Positions 40,823 to 51,573 of a stretch of 64,000 nt of DNA are shown in pieces (positions within the stretch are counted from its first letter, which is position 1; each line of letters starts with the position of its first letter). Below the pieces are notes generated by a model that was not told the DNA's origin, did no database searches, and saw only the letters and a program-made list of their open reading frames with translations. The translations under genes and the position numbers were made by a program. Source of the stretch: Portunus trituberculatus (Eukaryota; Arthropoda; Malacostraca; Decapoda; Portunidae); assembly GCF_017591435.1 (NCBI RefSeq), contig NC_059303.1, positions 1 to 64,000 on the forward strand, in the 5' to 3' direction.

Positions 40823-42533
40823 CAGGTATCCCTTGGTTAACGATAGGGTTACGTTTCCCAAAAACAGATCGCTAACCGAAACGATCGCTAACTGAGGGAT
40901 TTGAAATTATCAACTACATACATGTATTTCGCGATGCGTAAATAAACGACACTTTCTATGTTGTTAGTTGTTATTTACACCTTTAGAATTGGTAGTACTT
41001 ACCTTGAGGAGTGGATGTGATATGCGTAGTGTGTTGTTTTGTGCCCCCCGAGGGGACACAGGGCCTTGGAGGATTAAATCTCATCATGCCCACACCCGAC
41101 CCAAACTCGGTCAGCTGCTTCAAACCCTTCAAATTCTTGAGAGAATACGTTTTCCAGTGGGGGTGGGTCATCCAGGCTCTCCTCATCGTCACTCAAGGTT
41201 ACGGTGGATGTGAAGGATAGATTGGATGTGGGTGGAGTTGTTTTGGAGGTGGATGGAGTTGTTTTGGAAGTGGGTGGAGTTTTTTTCGAGGTAGCAGGAC
41301 GAACTTTGAAGTACGACGAGATGACTCCTATGGAAGTAGATGGGATTGCTTTTGAGGTGGATGGGGTAGCTTGGGAGGTGGATGGAGTTGCTTGATCGGT
41401 AGATGGGGTTGCTTGGGATGTGGATGGGGTTGCTTGGGCGGTGAGTGGTTTGAAGAAAGATGAGATGACTGTCTGTTTTGCCATCCTTTTCTTTGCCTCA
41501 AATAGTTCTTTATACACTTTCATGTCATTTTCTATAGCATTAGTCACGCCATTACTTCGGTTTGGGTTGGGGTCATTCTCCTGGAGAAGATGTATGGCCT
41601 GGTTAATATGATTAAAAATCTCCTCGAAAATCTTGACGGAGAGGGTTCTTTCAGGCTCCTTGTCCTCCTCCATTTCCTCCAAAGTATTTTGTTTCTCCAA
41701 CTCCAACTCGATGCGCTCTTTAAGCAAAGGCTTGAAGGCGTTTGCAGCGGGTTGATCCGAACTCGCTGCCTCCCCACTAACCTTGAGGTTGTGTAGACTC
41801 CCACGATGTTTGAAACGTTCAAACCACCCCTTACTGGCCTTGAAGGACACTGTCTCGCCTATGTTGAATTCTGGTTTCAGGTCCTCCCACAGGCTCAGTG
41901 CCTTAGTAGTAACGAGTTGGGTAGAAAGAGGCATGCGGCGGTGTGTGTGGTCTTCAATCCATAGCCTCAGCAAACGTTCCAATTTTTCCATAATCGGTTC
42001 CCTGTTACGAGTTGTTGTGTGTTTGTGCAGGTTTGTGACTTGGTTGGCCTGCTGCTTCACTTGTACTTTTTCTGGAGAACTGTTGATACAGTTGATTGAG
42101 ATAAACCAAGGGCACGAGCAATAGAGTTTACCCCTTCACCACCCTCATGACGAGTCACAATGTTCAACTTAATATCAAGGCCAATGCTCTTTCTCGATTT
42201 TTAGCCTTATCTCCGGTGGAGAACAATCGTTGGGTCGCTTGGAAGCCATCACTAAGTTCACTTGATCACAAATAAGCACAAAAAGAAGTTTAGAGCGAGC
42301 GTGATAGAGTTGTTGTTGCACAATCAAAACAGCGGAAAGACTGTGGTGTGTTTACTGCACGGGCCGCGGGTGGATGGAGGCGCTGCGATCGCGATTGCGA
42401 TCGCGATTGCGATTGGTCAATCCGATCGTTAACCGAATTTTGGCGATCGTTAACCAAAAAATAGGGATTAATTTGGAGGGATCGTATGAGCGAAATATCG
42501 TTAAGTAGTCGATCGTTAACCGAGGGACACCTG
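40823..42533 (-). mobile_element. Tigger/pogo DNA transposon 3, internally deleted
   Basis: Ends CAGGTATCCCTTGGTTAACG (40823) and CAGGTGTCCCTCGGTTAACG reversed (ending 42533), flanked by TA (40821-40822, 42534-42535). It is 1.7 kb. Its single gene lacks the catalytic core. It interrupts LINE copy A. Confidence 0.93.
41074..42249 (-). pseudogene. Tigger 3 transposase without its DDE core
   Basis: The start MASKRPNDCSPPEIRLKIEK at 42249 is followed by a frameshift; the rest of the HTH (LGLSQSTVSTVLQKKY) lies upstream of the open block 42060-41074 (328 codons). This block has the second DNA-binding domain (LSLWEDLKPEFNIG, KASKGWFERFKHRGSLHNLK) and then jumps from SGEAASSDQPAANAF directly to the C-terminal acidic tail (IELELEKQNTLEEMEEDKEP). 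All three catalytic aspartates are gone. The tail has a PIP box (QTVISSFF) and five or more tandem QATPSTS units (30-bp DNA repeats, 41330-41440). The deletion keeps the frame, so a DNA-binding, PCNA-binding remnant could be made apart from the HTH break. Confidence 0.85.
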
Positions 42534-42889
42534 TAGAAGAGAAAGAGGGGACCCAATAACAATGTATAGAATAATTAATGGCATTGAAAAGATAGACAAG
42601 CAAGACCAACTGCTGGTGACAGAAGAAGTGGGAAGGACAAGAGGACATGCAAAGAAGATCAGGAAGAGGCAGTGTGTGAAGGATATTGGAAAATAGAGTT
42701 TTCCACATAGAACAGTTGAAAAGTGGAATGCTTTGAATAATGAAGTTGTTGCAGCACATAATGTGCATGATTTCAAAGAACAATTAGATAAATGGAGATA
42801 TGGAGACAGGACACTGTAAGCCCCACTTGAACCCTGAACAGTGCAACTAGGTAAATACAAAAAAAAAAAATAAATAAATAAAAAAAAAA

Positions 42890-42891
<2 letters not shown>

Positions 42892-42944
<53 letters not shown>
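42892..42944. repeat. (CA)n joint between LINE copies A and B
   Basis: About 53 bp of CA repeat following the A-rich tail of copy A and directly abutting the 5'-truncated start of copy B at 42945. Confidence 0.95.
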
Positions 42945-42946
<2 letters not shown>

Positions 42947-44206
42947 TTCTTGAACCTAATGATAGACAATATGATGGACCAGAGAGTAAAGGAATGCACA
43001 AGATTCAGAGGAAACAACGAGCCAGCGAGATTGGACCTAGTTTTTACAAGGAGTGTACAAATGAATGATGATATAAGATATAAGTACCCATTGGGAAAGA
43101 GTGACCATGCAATATTAGAAATAGATATAGAAGAGGGAAAGGAAGATAGAGACGATTCATACAAAGGAGACCGATTAAATTACAGAAAGGCTGATATTGA
43201 GAATCTCAAGAACTATTTTAAAAACGTAGACTGGGAGGAGATGGAAAAGTCAGAGACAATGCAAGACAAATATAACTTATTTTTGGAAATATACAAAACA
43301 GGAGTCAGGGAATATGTCCCAAAATATAGACCTAAAGAAGAAGGAAAGAAAGATTGGTTTAATGCAAGGTGTGCCAAGGCAAAGGAGAAAAGAGATGGAG
43401 CATGGAAAAGGTGGAGGAGAAATAGGAATCCAGCAAATAAGGAAAACTTCAAAGCAGCAAGAAATGAATATGTTAAGGTGAGGAAGGAAGAGGAAAAGAA
43501 CTTGAAAAGACATTGTCGAAAAATGTAAGGAGCAACCAAAATTGTTCTATAGATTCATAAATGGAAAAATTAGGCAAAAAGAAACAATAGAAAGGTTAAA
43601 AGGAGAGAACGGGATGGTGGAAGACCCAAAAAGTATGGCAGAACTATTAAATAAAAAATTCCAGGAGGTCTTTACTAAGGAATCCAAATTCGAGAGGCCA
43701 CAGAGTAATAGAGAGACAATCTATATGAAAGAGATTAAAGTAACCAAGCTTGAAATAAAAGAGTTAATGAAGGAACTGGATGAAGAGAAGGCAATGGGAC
43801 CAGATGGAGTCTCAGGCAGAATACTGAAAGAATGTAGAGAAGAACTAGCAAGTCCCATATACTCTCCTGACCTCACTCGGGTCGGACGTGTGACCAGTGT
43901 GCGCCTGGCAGCCAGAGCCTGTTGGCCTCCCCCCCCTCCCCCTTTGTATAAGTTATTAATACAGTGTTTCTCAACCTTTGTTGGTTGGCGGCGCACTAAA
44001 GACATGTTTTTAATTTGGCGACGCACCATCTCTTTAATAATTTAATTTCATAATTAATTAACCTTTTACTCTTTCACGGACGGTGTGTTAACCATAATAT
44101 CTCAGTTACACAATATTATTGATGAAATAATAGGTGCAAATAAACAGCAGGAAACAGTGTGTACTGTAAATAAACTATTACTAAAAAAAATACATACCTT
44201 ACCTTA

Positions 44207-46233
44207 TCAATGAGACACCTGTGCCTGCCTGGATTTACATATCCTCTCTATGTTGGGAGGGACAGTTGACAGACACACTCTCATTTCCTCTTCAACAGAG
44301 AGCAAGTTACATCTTTTCTTAGTTTTTATATTTGTTAGTGCTGAAAATCCCAGTTCACACAAATATGAGGTCGAAAATTGCAAGAGTATTTTCTGGGCCT
44401 TTTTTGAAATATGTGGGTATTGTTTTTCCATTTCAATCCAAAAGCTTTCTAATGACATTTCCATATATTGCAGTCTTAATGTGCGGTCATTTCGGATATC
44501 AATTAGTTCCTCTTCTTCATGAGTGCTAAGTTGAGGCTTGTGTAAGGGATCGAGCACGAATGGATTCCACAGCCAATCATAACTTTCAGTAGATATATTT
44601 GGGAAGTATTTTTCAATGCTCCTTTCTAGGCTTGTAAGGTGGTCTGTAATGAGTGGAACAATGTCTGTGTTGTTTGCTGCAGCAGTCTTTTGAAACATGT
44701 CAATATTACCTTCACTTGACCTGTCTTTCCAAACCTTGATTTTTTCTTTCATTGACTGCATTTTATCAGTGCATGTTAACATATTTTCATTTCTCCTTGC
44801 ATACTTACATTCACCTTGTTCAAATGCTCAAATATATCTGCCAAATAACATAATTTTGCATTCCAAATTTCGTCAGCCAGTAATTCGAGAATTCTGTTTT
44901 CTTCAAGAGCAAAGAAAGAAGAATTTCCTCTCTTAGTTCATGCACACGGATAACACTCTGCCTCTTGACAACCAGAACTTCCGTGTGGAAGAGAAGACCT
45001 TCGTGGGCAGATCCCATTTCTTCACAAAGACTGGAAAATAATCTTGACTGCTTTGGTCTACTTTTAATAAAGTTCACCATTTTCACGACATTATCAAGAA
45101 CAAATTTTAAATCTTGTCCAAGTGTTTTAGCAACAAGAGCTTCACGGTGCAAGAAACAATGTGTGGTAATCAGAAATGGATTTTCCTTCTTCACTAAAGA
45201 CACAAAACCCTTTACTGACCCCACCATTGATGGACAACTATCTGTGCAAATTCCTACACATAATTTCCATGTTAAGTCCATTTCTACCAAATATTCTGTC
45301 ACTGTAGAAAATATTTCCTGTCCTGTTGTTTGACTTAGTTCTTTGCAGCACAAGAATTGCTCGGTTATTTTCTTATCATCAATGAAACGGATGAACACAA
45401 GTAACTGAGGTTTCCCTCCAATATCTGTTGATTCGTCCGCTTGTAAGGCAAACATTTTATCTTTCACCAGTTCACACACACTTTTCTCAATGTCAGATGA
45501 CATATCCTTGATTCGTCTGCCAATCGTATCGTTTGAGAGAGAATTTTTTCACTTCTTTTTCAGCCTCATCCCCAAACAAAGTTTTCACTACAGAACAGCA
45601 AGCTGGAAGAAAGTAGGATTCTGCAATTGAATGGGGTTTCATTTGTTTTACTGTTTGTTCTGCTACTAAATAGCTTGCTTTCTGTGTTTTTTCTGCTACC
45701 TTCACTTTTTTCTCAAACCCAAGACTTTGTTGTTTGTTTTCTTTCAAGAGTCTCTTAAAGTAATCTATAGGTTTCTGTGTCAGGTGACGATGCTTAGTTG
45801 ATAAATGTCTCTTCATTTTCTGTGGAATCATAGATTCATTTGATAACTCCAAGCCACAAACAACACATTTTGGTTTAGGGCCATTTTCGCTATCACAGCA
45901 AGTGAATCCAAGTCCAAGGTAACTGTCGTTATACATGTGAAATGACTTGCTGCGGCTACTTTTGCTGGTACCTGTCATTGTTTTAACTGATCTCAAGCCC
46001 GTCATATCACTTTTTCTGCTCGGACCCGCACAGCTGTACTCACTTTCAACTCTCACTTCATTTTCTTCACTTTCCACGATATGGCCTGGACGAGACGTCT
46101 CACTTTCACCAGGTTTTACTGTTACATCACCATCAGTGCCTTCGACACATGTACGCTTTGACTTAATAATGTCCTCTGCAACTTCTTCTTTTTCTTCAGC
46201 ACATTTACGCTTTTTTATGAGGTATTTCTCCAT
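44207..46233 (-). pseudogene. hAT transposase (ZBED5/FAM200-like), two frameshifts
   Basis: 46233-45493: basic start (MEKYLIKKRKCAEEKEE), a BED-type zinc finger (CVVCGLELSNESMIPQKMKR then HLSTKHRHL), and the following helical region. 45503-44820: RNase-H-like core (ALQADESTDIGGKPQLLVFI with the first Asp, VGICTDSCPSMVG with the second, HCFLHREALVAK). 44782-44207: C-terminal dimerisation domain (SYLCELGFSALTNIKTKKRC). One frame overlap at 45500 and one frame change near 44800 are the only breaks, so about 650 residues are nearly intact. It resembles the hAT family that gave rise to vertebrate ZBED5/FAM200 genes. Confidence 0.88.
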
Positions 46234-46343
46234 TTTTAAGCCTCGTTGAGCAACGAATGCAGCACTACGCTACGCGGGAGTCAACTGTAGCACTGAGACC
46301 CCTTGGTCCTGGCCCTGGAGCTGCCTACCCAATGTTCTCGTTA

Positions 46344-46681
46344 AGGCGCGGACACACTTGCCTAGAACATTGCCCGAAACACTGCTCGACGCATGAAGGA
46401 AACATGTAACACGCACGCTAGCAACATGTCACTGACAGCACTGGGACAGTGTTTCACGGCCACTGTTTCGGGCAAAGTCATGGACATGCTGGAAACAGAG
46501 GTGAAATAGCTCGTAGCCTCTTCCACACCACTGCTACCACCATGTCACAGGCAGAGCTGCCGACATGATGTGGACACTAGTGCCTCGAACACGTCTGTGA
46601 CAAAGTTCGAGACATGCTTCCTTCATGCGTCGAGCAGTGTTTCGGGTAATGTTCTAGGCTAGGGCAAGTGTGTCCGTGCCT
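46344..46681. mobile_element. 338-bp MITE with TTA target duplication
   Basis: Inverted ends AGGCGCGGACACACTTGCC and AGGCACGGACACACTTGCC (reversed), extending to about 65 bp (CGAAACACTGCTCGACGCAT on both sides). TTA flanks both sides (46341-46343 and 46682-46684), suggesting PIF/Harbinger-type mobilisation. It has no reading frame. It sits in the 5' untranslated side of the hAT gene. Confidence 0.85.
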
Positions 46682-47249
46682 TTATATGTTGCCATATTAA
46701 TTGTTACTAAAGGTTCACGCAAATCACATCATATATTCCATCTTGTATACAACCAACTGGTATGCATATGCTCAGTTTGTACACACATCTAAAATTTTTC
46801 ACATGAACGTGTAAATAAGTAAAATAAGACAAGTGATATGGCAACTCAGGAATGCCAGCTGACTGCAGCTCTGATGGACGGGTACAGGACGTGTCCGAGT
46901 ACTCACGGCGCACCTATGTGATCCCCGCGGCGCACAGGTTGAGAAACACTGTATTAATAGGTTAATTAGTGCTCGCCCTAGTGTTATAATACAAACAATT
47001 TTGGATATTATAAGTGAGTGCACGTCTGGACAAACAGTGAAATGAGTGCTGCAGTGCTAAGCTACGGACGCGATGCCCTTATGCGCCGTAGACGTGAGGC
47101 TGGGTACCCTCCATCAGAGGTCATTCAACGCCTCAAAAACATAGTTATTTCGGAATCGTGGATCCAAGGGAGGAAGGAGTGTGGTGCGTCCCATTAAAGT
47201 GATCAGATCTACCGTAAGGAAGGGGCGGAAGGTTGAGGAGAGGAAATAC

Positions 47250-49902
47250 AAACACTTCGAAGTTCCGTGCGTGTGGTATAGTCTTCCCTCTCTCCTCCTT
47301 TCCAACGTGACATCACTGGCGAACAAGATTGACGAGTTGATCAGTCAGTGAGATCTAACTGTGCAGACATTGTGGCGATCACGGAGGCGTGGCAGATAAC
47401 TCCTGAGGTGTGTATGATTCAAGATTTCCAGCTGTTCCACCACCTCAGGAATCAACGCAGGGGGGGAGGAGTGGCCCTGTTTTGCCGCTCTGACCTCAGC
47501 CCCTCACACCTACACGTCGACGTCCCCGCTGGATTGGAGGCCCTGTGGGTGAGGGTTACCCCCCCTGCCACCCCGCAACACAGCCTCCATCATTGTGTGT
47601 GTTGTCTACCACCCTCCACGGGCCGCCACTGCACGGTTGCTCACTGATCACATCATCGAGACTGCTGATGCTCTACGGGTGAGATTTCCTGCTGCCAAGC
47701 TGGTAATCTGTGGTGACTTCAACCGCTTGGATATCAGTGAAATCCTGCACCAGCTACACCTCACCCAGGTCGTGGACTTCCCCACCCTCGACCTTATCAT
47801 GACAGACTTGAGCCAGCAGTACTCGCCTCCCAAGCCACTCCCCCCCATGGGAAGCAGCACCCACCTCTCCATCCTGTGGACACCCATCCCCACCACCTCG
47901 GTTCCCAGGTCAACTGTCACCAGATCCCACAGGCCCATGCCTGACTCCGCCATGAGGGAATTTGGGCAGTGGCTGACACATCACCGTGGACCGAGGTACT
48001 GGAGGAGGAAGTCGTCCACACAAAATGGCGGAACTACTTCACCACCACAACAGAAGCGTTCCACCACTACTTTCCCACCAAGGACATCACAGTGGACCCA
48101 TCTGATGCCCCTTGGATGACGCCCTGCATCAAACGACTCCTTCGTCAGCGTGACAGGGCTTTCCACTCTAGCCCTGACCAGTACAGGAGTTTAAGGAACA
48201 GAGTTATCAGGGAAATTAAAAAAGCCAAGGCAAGCTACTACCCAGACAAAATTCACCATCTCAAGCTTACTAACAACAGACAGTGGTACGACAAGATTAA
48301 GTCTTTGTGTGGTTTACAAAAACAAACCTCTTCTCTTCCCTGTGCTTCACACCTTTCATTTGACAGCGCGGCCGAAGAGATTAACGGTCACTTCACTGCG
48401 ATCTGTCAGACACTCCTTCCCCTTCACTCCACTACTCTCCCAGCCTACCTCCCTGCCTCCTCCCCTCCACCCCCTGTCCAGGAAGTTGATGTTTACAGGA
48501 AGCTTCTTAAATTTAAACTAAACAGATCCACCACTCCCACTGACCTCCCCATCAAAATTTACAGAGAATTTGCCCCAGAACTTGCCACACCCTTTGCTCT
48601 ATCATCAATGCCTCCTTTCTCAACATTCCTGCCCGATGACTGGAAGACATCTTACGTCACCCTCCCCAAAATTTCTAATCCACAGTCACTGAATGATCTA
48701 AGACCAGTCGCCATCACCCCTATACCCAGCCTTATCTGTGAAGTTTTTGTGTTCGACTGGGCCTATAACAAAATTTGTAACTCTATTGACACAACAAATT
48801 GGCAATATTAAATCCACCTCCACATCTCACTACCTTGTCAGCTTCCTGGAATTCGTCCACAGCCACCTGGACAAACGCAACACTTCTCTAACTATTGCTT
48901 TTGTGGACTTCAGAAAGGCCTTTGATCTTGTTGATCACACTGTTGTGATAAATAAAGCCATCACTCTGGGTCTCTCTCCCTACCTGATAGCGTGGCTGGC
49001 AGACTTCCTCACGGGAAGGCGTCAGGCCGTTCGTTATCAGGGCTCTGTCTCCTCTTTCCAACAGCTCACATGCGGGGTCCCTCAGGGGACCAAGATGGGT
49101 TGCTTCCTCATCCTCATCAACGATGCTCGACACCCCCACCGCTGGAAGTATGTGGACGACTGCACCGTGGGCGTACCCATCAACAACACCAACCCAGACT
49201 TCTCAGCACTGCAGTCCACTCTAAACCAACTACAGACGTGGAAGGAGGACAACAAAATGACCATCAACCACACCAAGACCGTGGTGATGCACATTTGTAC
49301 CTCCACAGCAACAGTCCCCCCTCCCCAGCTTTCTGTGGGCCCTCACTCCCTCCAGCTCCCTCCAGGTGGTCCGCAGCACCAAGCTTCTAGGTGTCTTGGT
49401 GGATGATCAATTATCATGGAAGCAGCATGTTTCCAACATCATCAGGTCAGCCTCATATAAAATCTATTTACTGCGCCGACTCAGGTCCCTGGGAGCACCG
49501 GCAGATGAGCTGAGGGGAGTGTACCTCACCTTTATACTCCCTAAGCTCATGTACGCCACCCCAGCGTGGTCCTCCTCCCTGAACCTCACACAACGACAAC
49601 AGCTGGAGAGGGTTCAGAGGAGGGCGTTCAGGGTCATCCTTGGGCCTGCCTACAGGTCCTACGAGGACGCCCTGACCTGCCTGAGTCTTCCGAGGCTGGC
49701 CACAAGACACCGGGAAGCCTTGGAAAAATTTGGGGAAGGACTGCTGCTTCATCCACGTCTCCGCCACCTGCTATCCCCCGACGTGCCTCACCCTGCTCGC
49801 GCCACCCGACACCAGAATCGCGTGGCGCCCTTAAGAGCACCGCGCACTGATCGGTACCGACTTAGTGCGGTGCCCACTATTGTGCGAGCCTTAAATAAAT
49901 AA
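47250..49902 (+). pseudogene. ORF2 of LINE 2 (endonuclease, reverse transcriptase)
   Basis: Endonuclease: VTSLANKIDELI (about 47305), DIVAITEAWQITPEVC, VICGDFNRLD (47700) and a degraded SDH (STHLSILWTP). 47969-48780: linker and fingers (KAKASYYPDKIHHLKLTNNR, LPDDWKTSYVTLPKISNPQS). 48800-49310: motif A IAFVDFRKAFDLVDH, CGVPQGTKMGCFL and KYVDDCTVGVPI. 49366-49902: thumb and C-terminus (LGVLVDDQLSWKQHVSNIIR, RRAFRVILGPAYRSYEDAL) with a stop at 49900. Frameshifts near 47350, 47620, 47960, 48790 and 49360 break it. Confidence 0.85.
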
Positions 49903-51477
49903 GTGAATTCTAGGTTAAGTTAGATCCATAGTTAGGTTAAGCATTTTTAGTTCATTGTGTTAATGTCCCCCCCCTCTTGTACATTTTCAGTGTAATTTTT
50001 TACATTGCCTAACTAATAAACCGTTTATTATTATTATTATTATTAAAATGCTCAATAGAAAATGGAACAGTACCAGTAGAATGGAAAAGAGCTGAGGTGG
50101 TTCCCATATATAAGAGCGGAAGGAAGGAAGAACCTTTAAATTACAGACCGGTATCACTAACTAGTGTAATATGCAAGATGTGTGAAAGAATAATAAAGAA
50201 ACAATGGATTGAGTTCCTTGAAGACAACAAATTAATATCAAATAGCCAATTTGGTTTTAGGAAAGGACGGTCTTGTGTAACTAATTTATTGAGTTTCTAT
50301 TCTAGAATAGTTGATAGAGTACAAGAGAGAGAGGGATGGGTTGACTGCATTTATTTGGATTTAAAAAAGATGTTTGACAAAGTGCCACATGCAAGATTAC
50401 TGTGGAAGTTAGAGGAGAAGGGTGGCTTAAAAGGAAGTACATTGAGATGGATAGAAAATTATTTGAGGGGGAAAGAAATAAGGACGGTAGTTAAAGATAT
50501 GAAGTCAAAGTGGAGAGCAGTAGAAAGCGGAGTGCCACAGGGGTCAGTATTGGCACCAATACTTTTCCTCATTTATTTTAACGACATGCCAGAAGGAGTG
50601 AACAGCTACATAAATTTGTTTGCGGACGATACGAAACTGTGCAGAGTTATAAAGCAAAAGGAGGATTGTGAAATACTGCAACAAGACCTAAATAAGATCT
50701 GGGAATGGAGTAAGAAGTGGGAAATGGAATTCAATGTGAACAAAAGTCATGTCATGGAAATGGGAAAGAGTGAAAGACGACCTGTGGGAATCTATAAGAT
50801 GGGAGATGGAGTAGAACTGGAGAAAGTCAAAAAGGAAAAGGACTTAGGAGTGACAATGGAAGAAAACAATCAACCAGTAAGCCATATTGATAGAATTTTT
50901 AGAGAAACATAATTTGCTAAGGAATATTGGAGTAGCATTTCACTACATGGACAAAGAAATGATGAAGAAATTGATAAGTACTATAATAAGACCCAGATTG
51001 GAATATGCAGGAGTAGTGTGGACCCCTCGTAAAAAGAAACACATAAGGAAATTGGAGAGGCTACAAAGAATAGCTATGCATGGTTCCAGAATTTGAAGGG
51101 ATGACATATGAGGAGAGACTAAAGGCTATGGATCTACCAACCCTGGAACAAAGAAGGGAGAGAGGAGACCTGATTCAAGTTTATAAATTGATCAACGGAA
51201 TGGACCAAGTGGATAATGAGAAACTGATCCTGAGAGAAGAATATGACATCCAAATCACAAGATCGCATAGTAAAAAGCTGAGAAAAGGAAGATGTCTGAG
51301 AGATATTAAAAAATATAGTTTCCCGCAGAGATGTATTGAGACGTGGAACAGTTTAGATGAAGAAGTAGTGTCTGCATCGAGTGTGCACACTTTTAAAGTA
51401 AGATTGGATAAGTATAGATATGGAGACAGGGCCACACGAGCATAAAGCCCAGGCCCTGTAAAACTACAACTAGGTAA

Positions 51478-51479
<2 letters not shown>

Positions 51480-51571
<92 letters not shown>
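51480..51571. repeat. (AC)n joint between LINE copies B and C
   Basis: About 92 bp of pure AC repeat, directly between the 3' end of copy B and the truncated start of copy C. Confidence 0.95.

Positions 51572-51573
<2 letters not shown>

Larger units (their letters stand above)
40630..42858 (+). mobile_element. AC-tailed LINE, copy A (3' part), split by Tigger 3
   Basis: 40660-40820 matches the reverse transcriptase end of the family (PQLEYAAMVW, MVPELKDLSYEERLKKMGLP). The copy resumes at 42536 (GPNNNV in shifted frame; SFPHRTVEKWNALNNEVV) and ends at ..CAACTAGGTAAATAC (42858). An A-rich stretch and a (CA)n follow. The 3' end is the same as that of copies B, C and the fragment at 53672. Confidence 0.85.
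43962..46951 (-). mobile_element. hAT transposon, 2990 bp
   Basis: Ends CAGTGTTTCTCAACCTTTG (43962) and GGTTGAGAAACACTG (ending 46951). The 8-bp target duplication TATTAATA is exact (43954-43961 and 46952-46959). It carries one transposase gene on the minus strand and a small MITE (46344-46681) between its gene start and its right end. Confidence 0.95.
43862..50044 (+). mobile_element. Second LINE family with TTA-repeat tail
   Basis: Begins CTCTCCTGACCTCACTCGGG at about 43862, carries a hAT in its 5' region (43962-46951) and an ORF2 (about 47250-49902), and ends in TTATTATTATTATTA (50024-50044). Without the hAT it is about 3.2 kb. It is inserted in LINE copy B. The clade is not assigned; tail type and reverse transcriptase suggest the CR1/Jockey/I assemblage. 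Confidence 0.8.
42950..51445 (+). pseudogene. ORF2 of LINE copy B, in pieces
   Basis: 42950-43528: endonuclease end (PARLDLVFTRS, GKSDHAILEIDIEEGK) and linker. 43542-43860: linker and reverse transcriptase start (KLEIKELMKELDEEKAMGPD). After the inserted composite, 50046-50912: VEWKRAEVVPIYKSGRKEEP, QFGFRKGRSC, YLDLKKMFDKVPHA (motif A), SGVPQGSVLAPILF and FADDTKLCRV (active site). 50887-51445: C-terminal region to GDRATRA. A frameshift at about 50900 and at 43530 and the inserted LINE make it non-functional; the active-site motifs themselves are intact. Confidence 0.9.
42945..51480 (+). mobile_element. AC-tailed LINE, copy B, split by another LINE
   Basis: Starts mid-endonuclease (5'-truncated) directly after (CA)n and ends ..CTACAACTAGGTAAATA before (AC)n (from 51480). 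It is interrupted at 43861/50045 by a 6.2-kb composite (LINE 2 with a hAT inside). Copy C (51572-53268) is nearly identical in the overlapping part, so both are young. Confidence 0.9.

Noticed and set aside
47648..49840. Minus-strand frames of 60-100 codons
   Set aside because: Shadows of LINE 2 ORF2 on the + strand, which has the conserved motifs.
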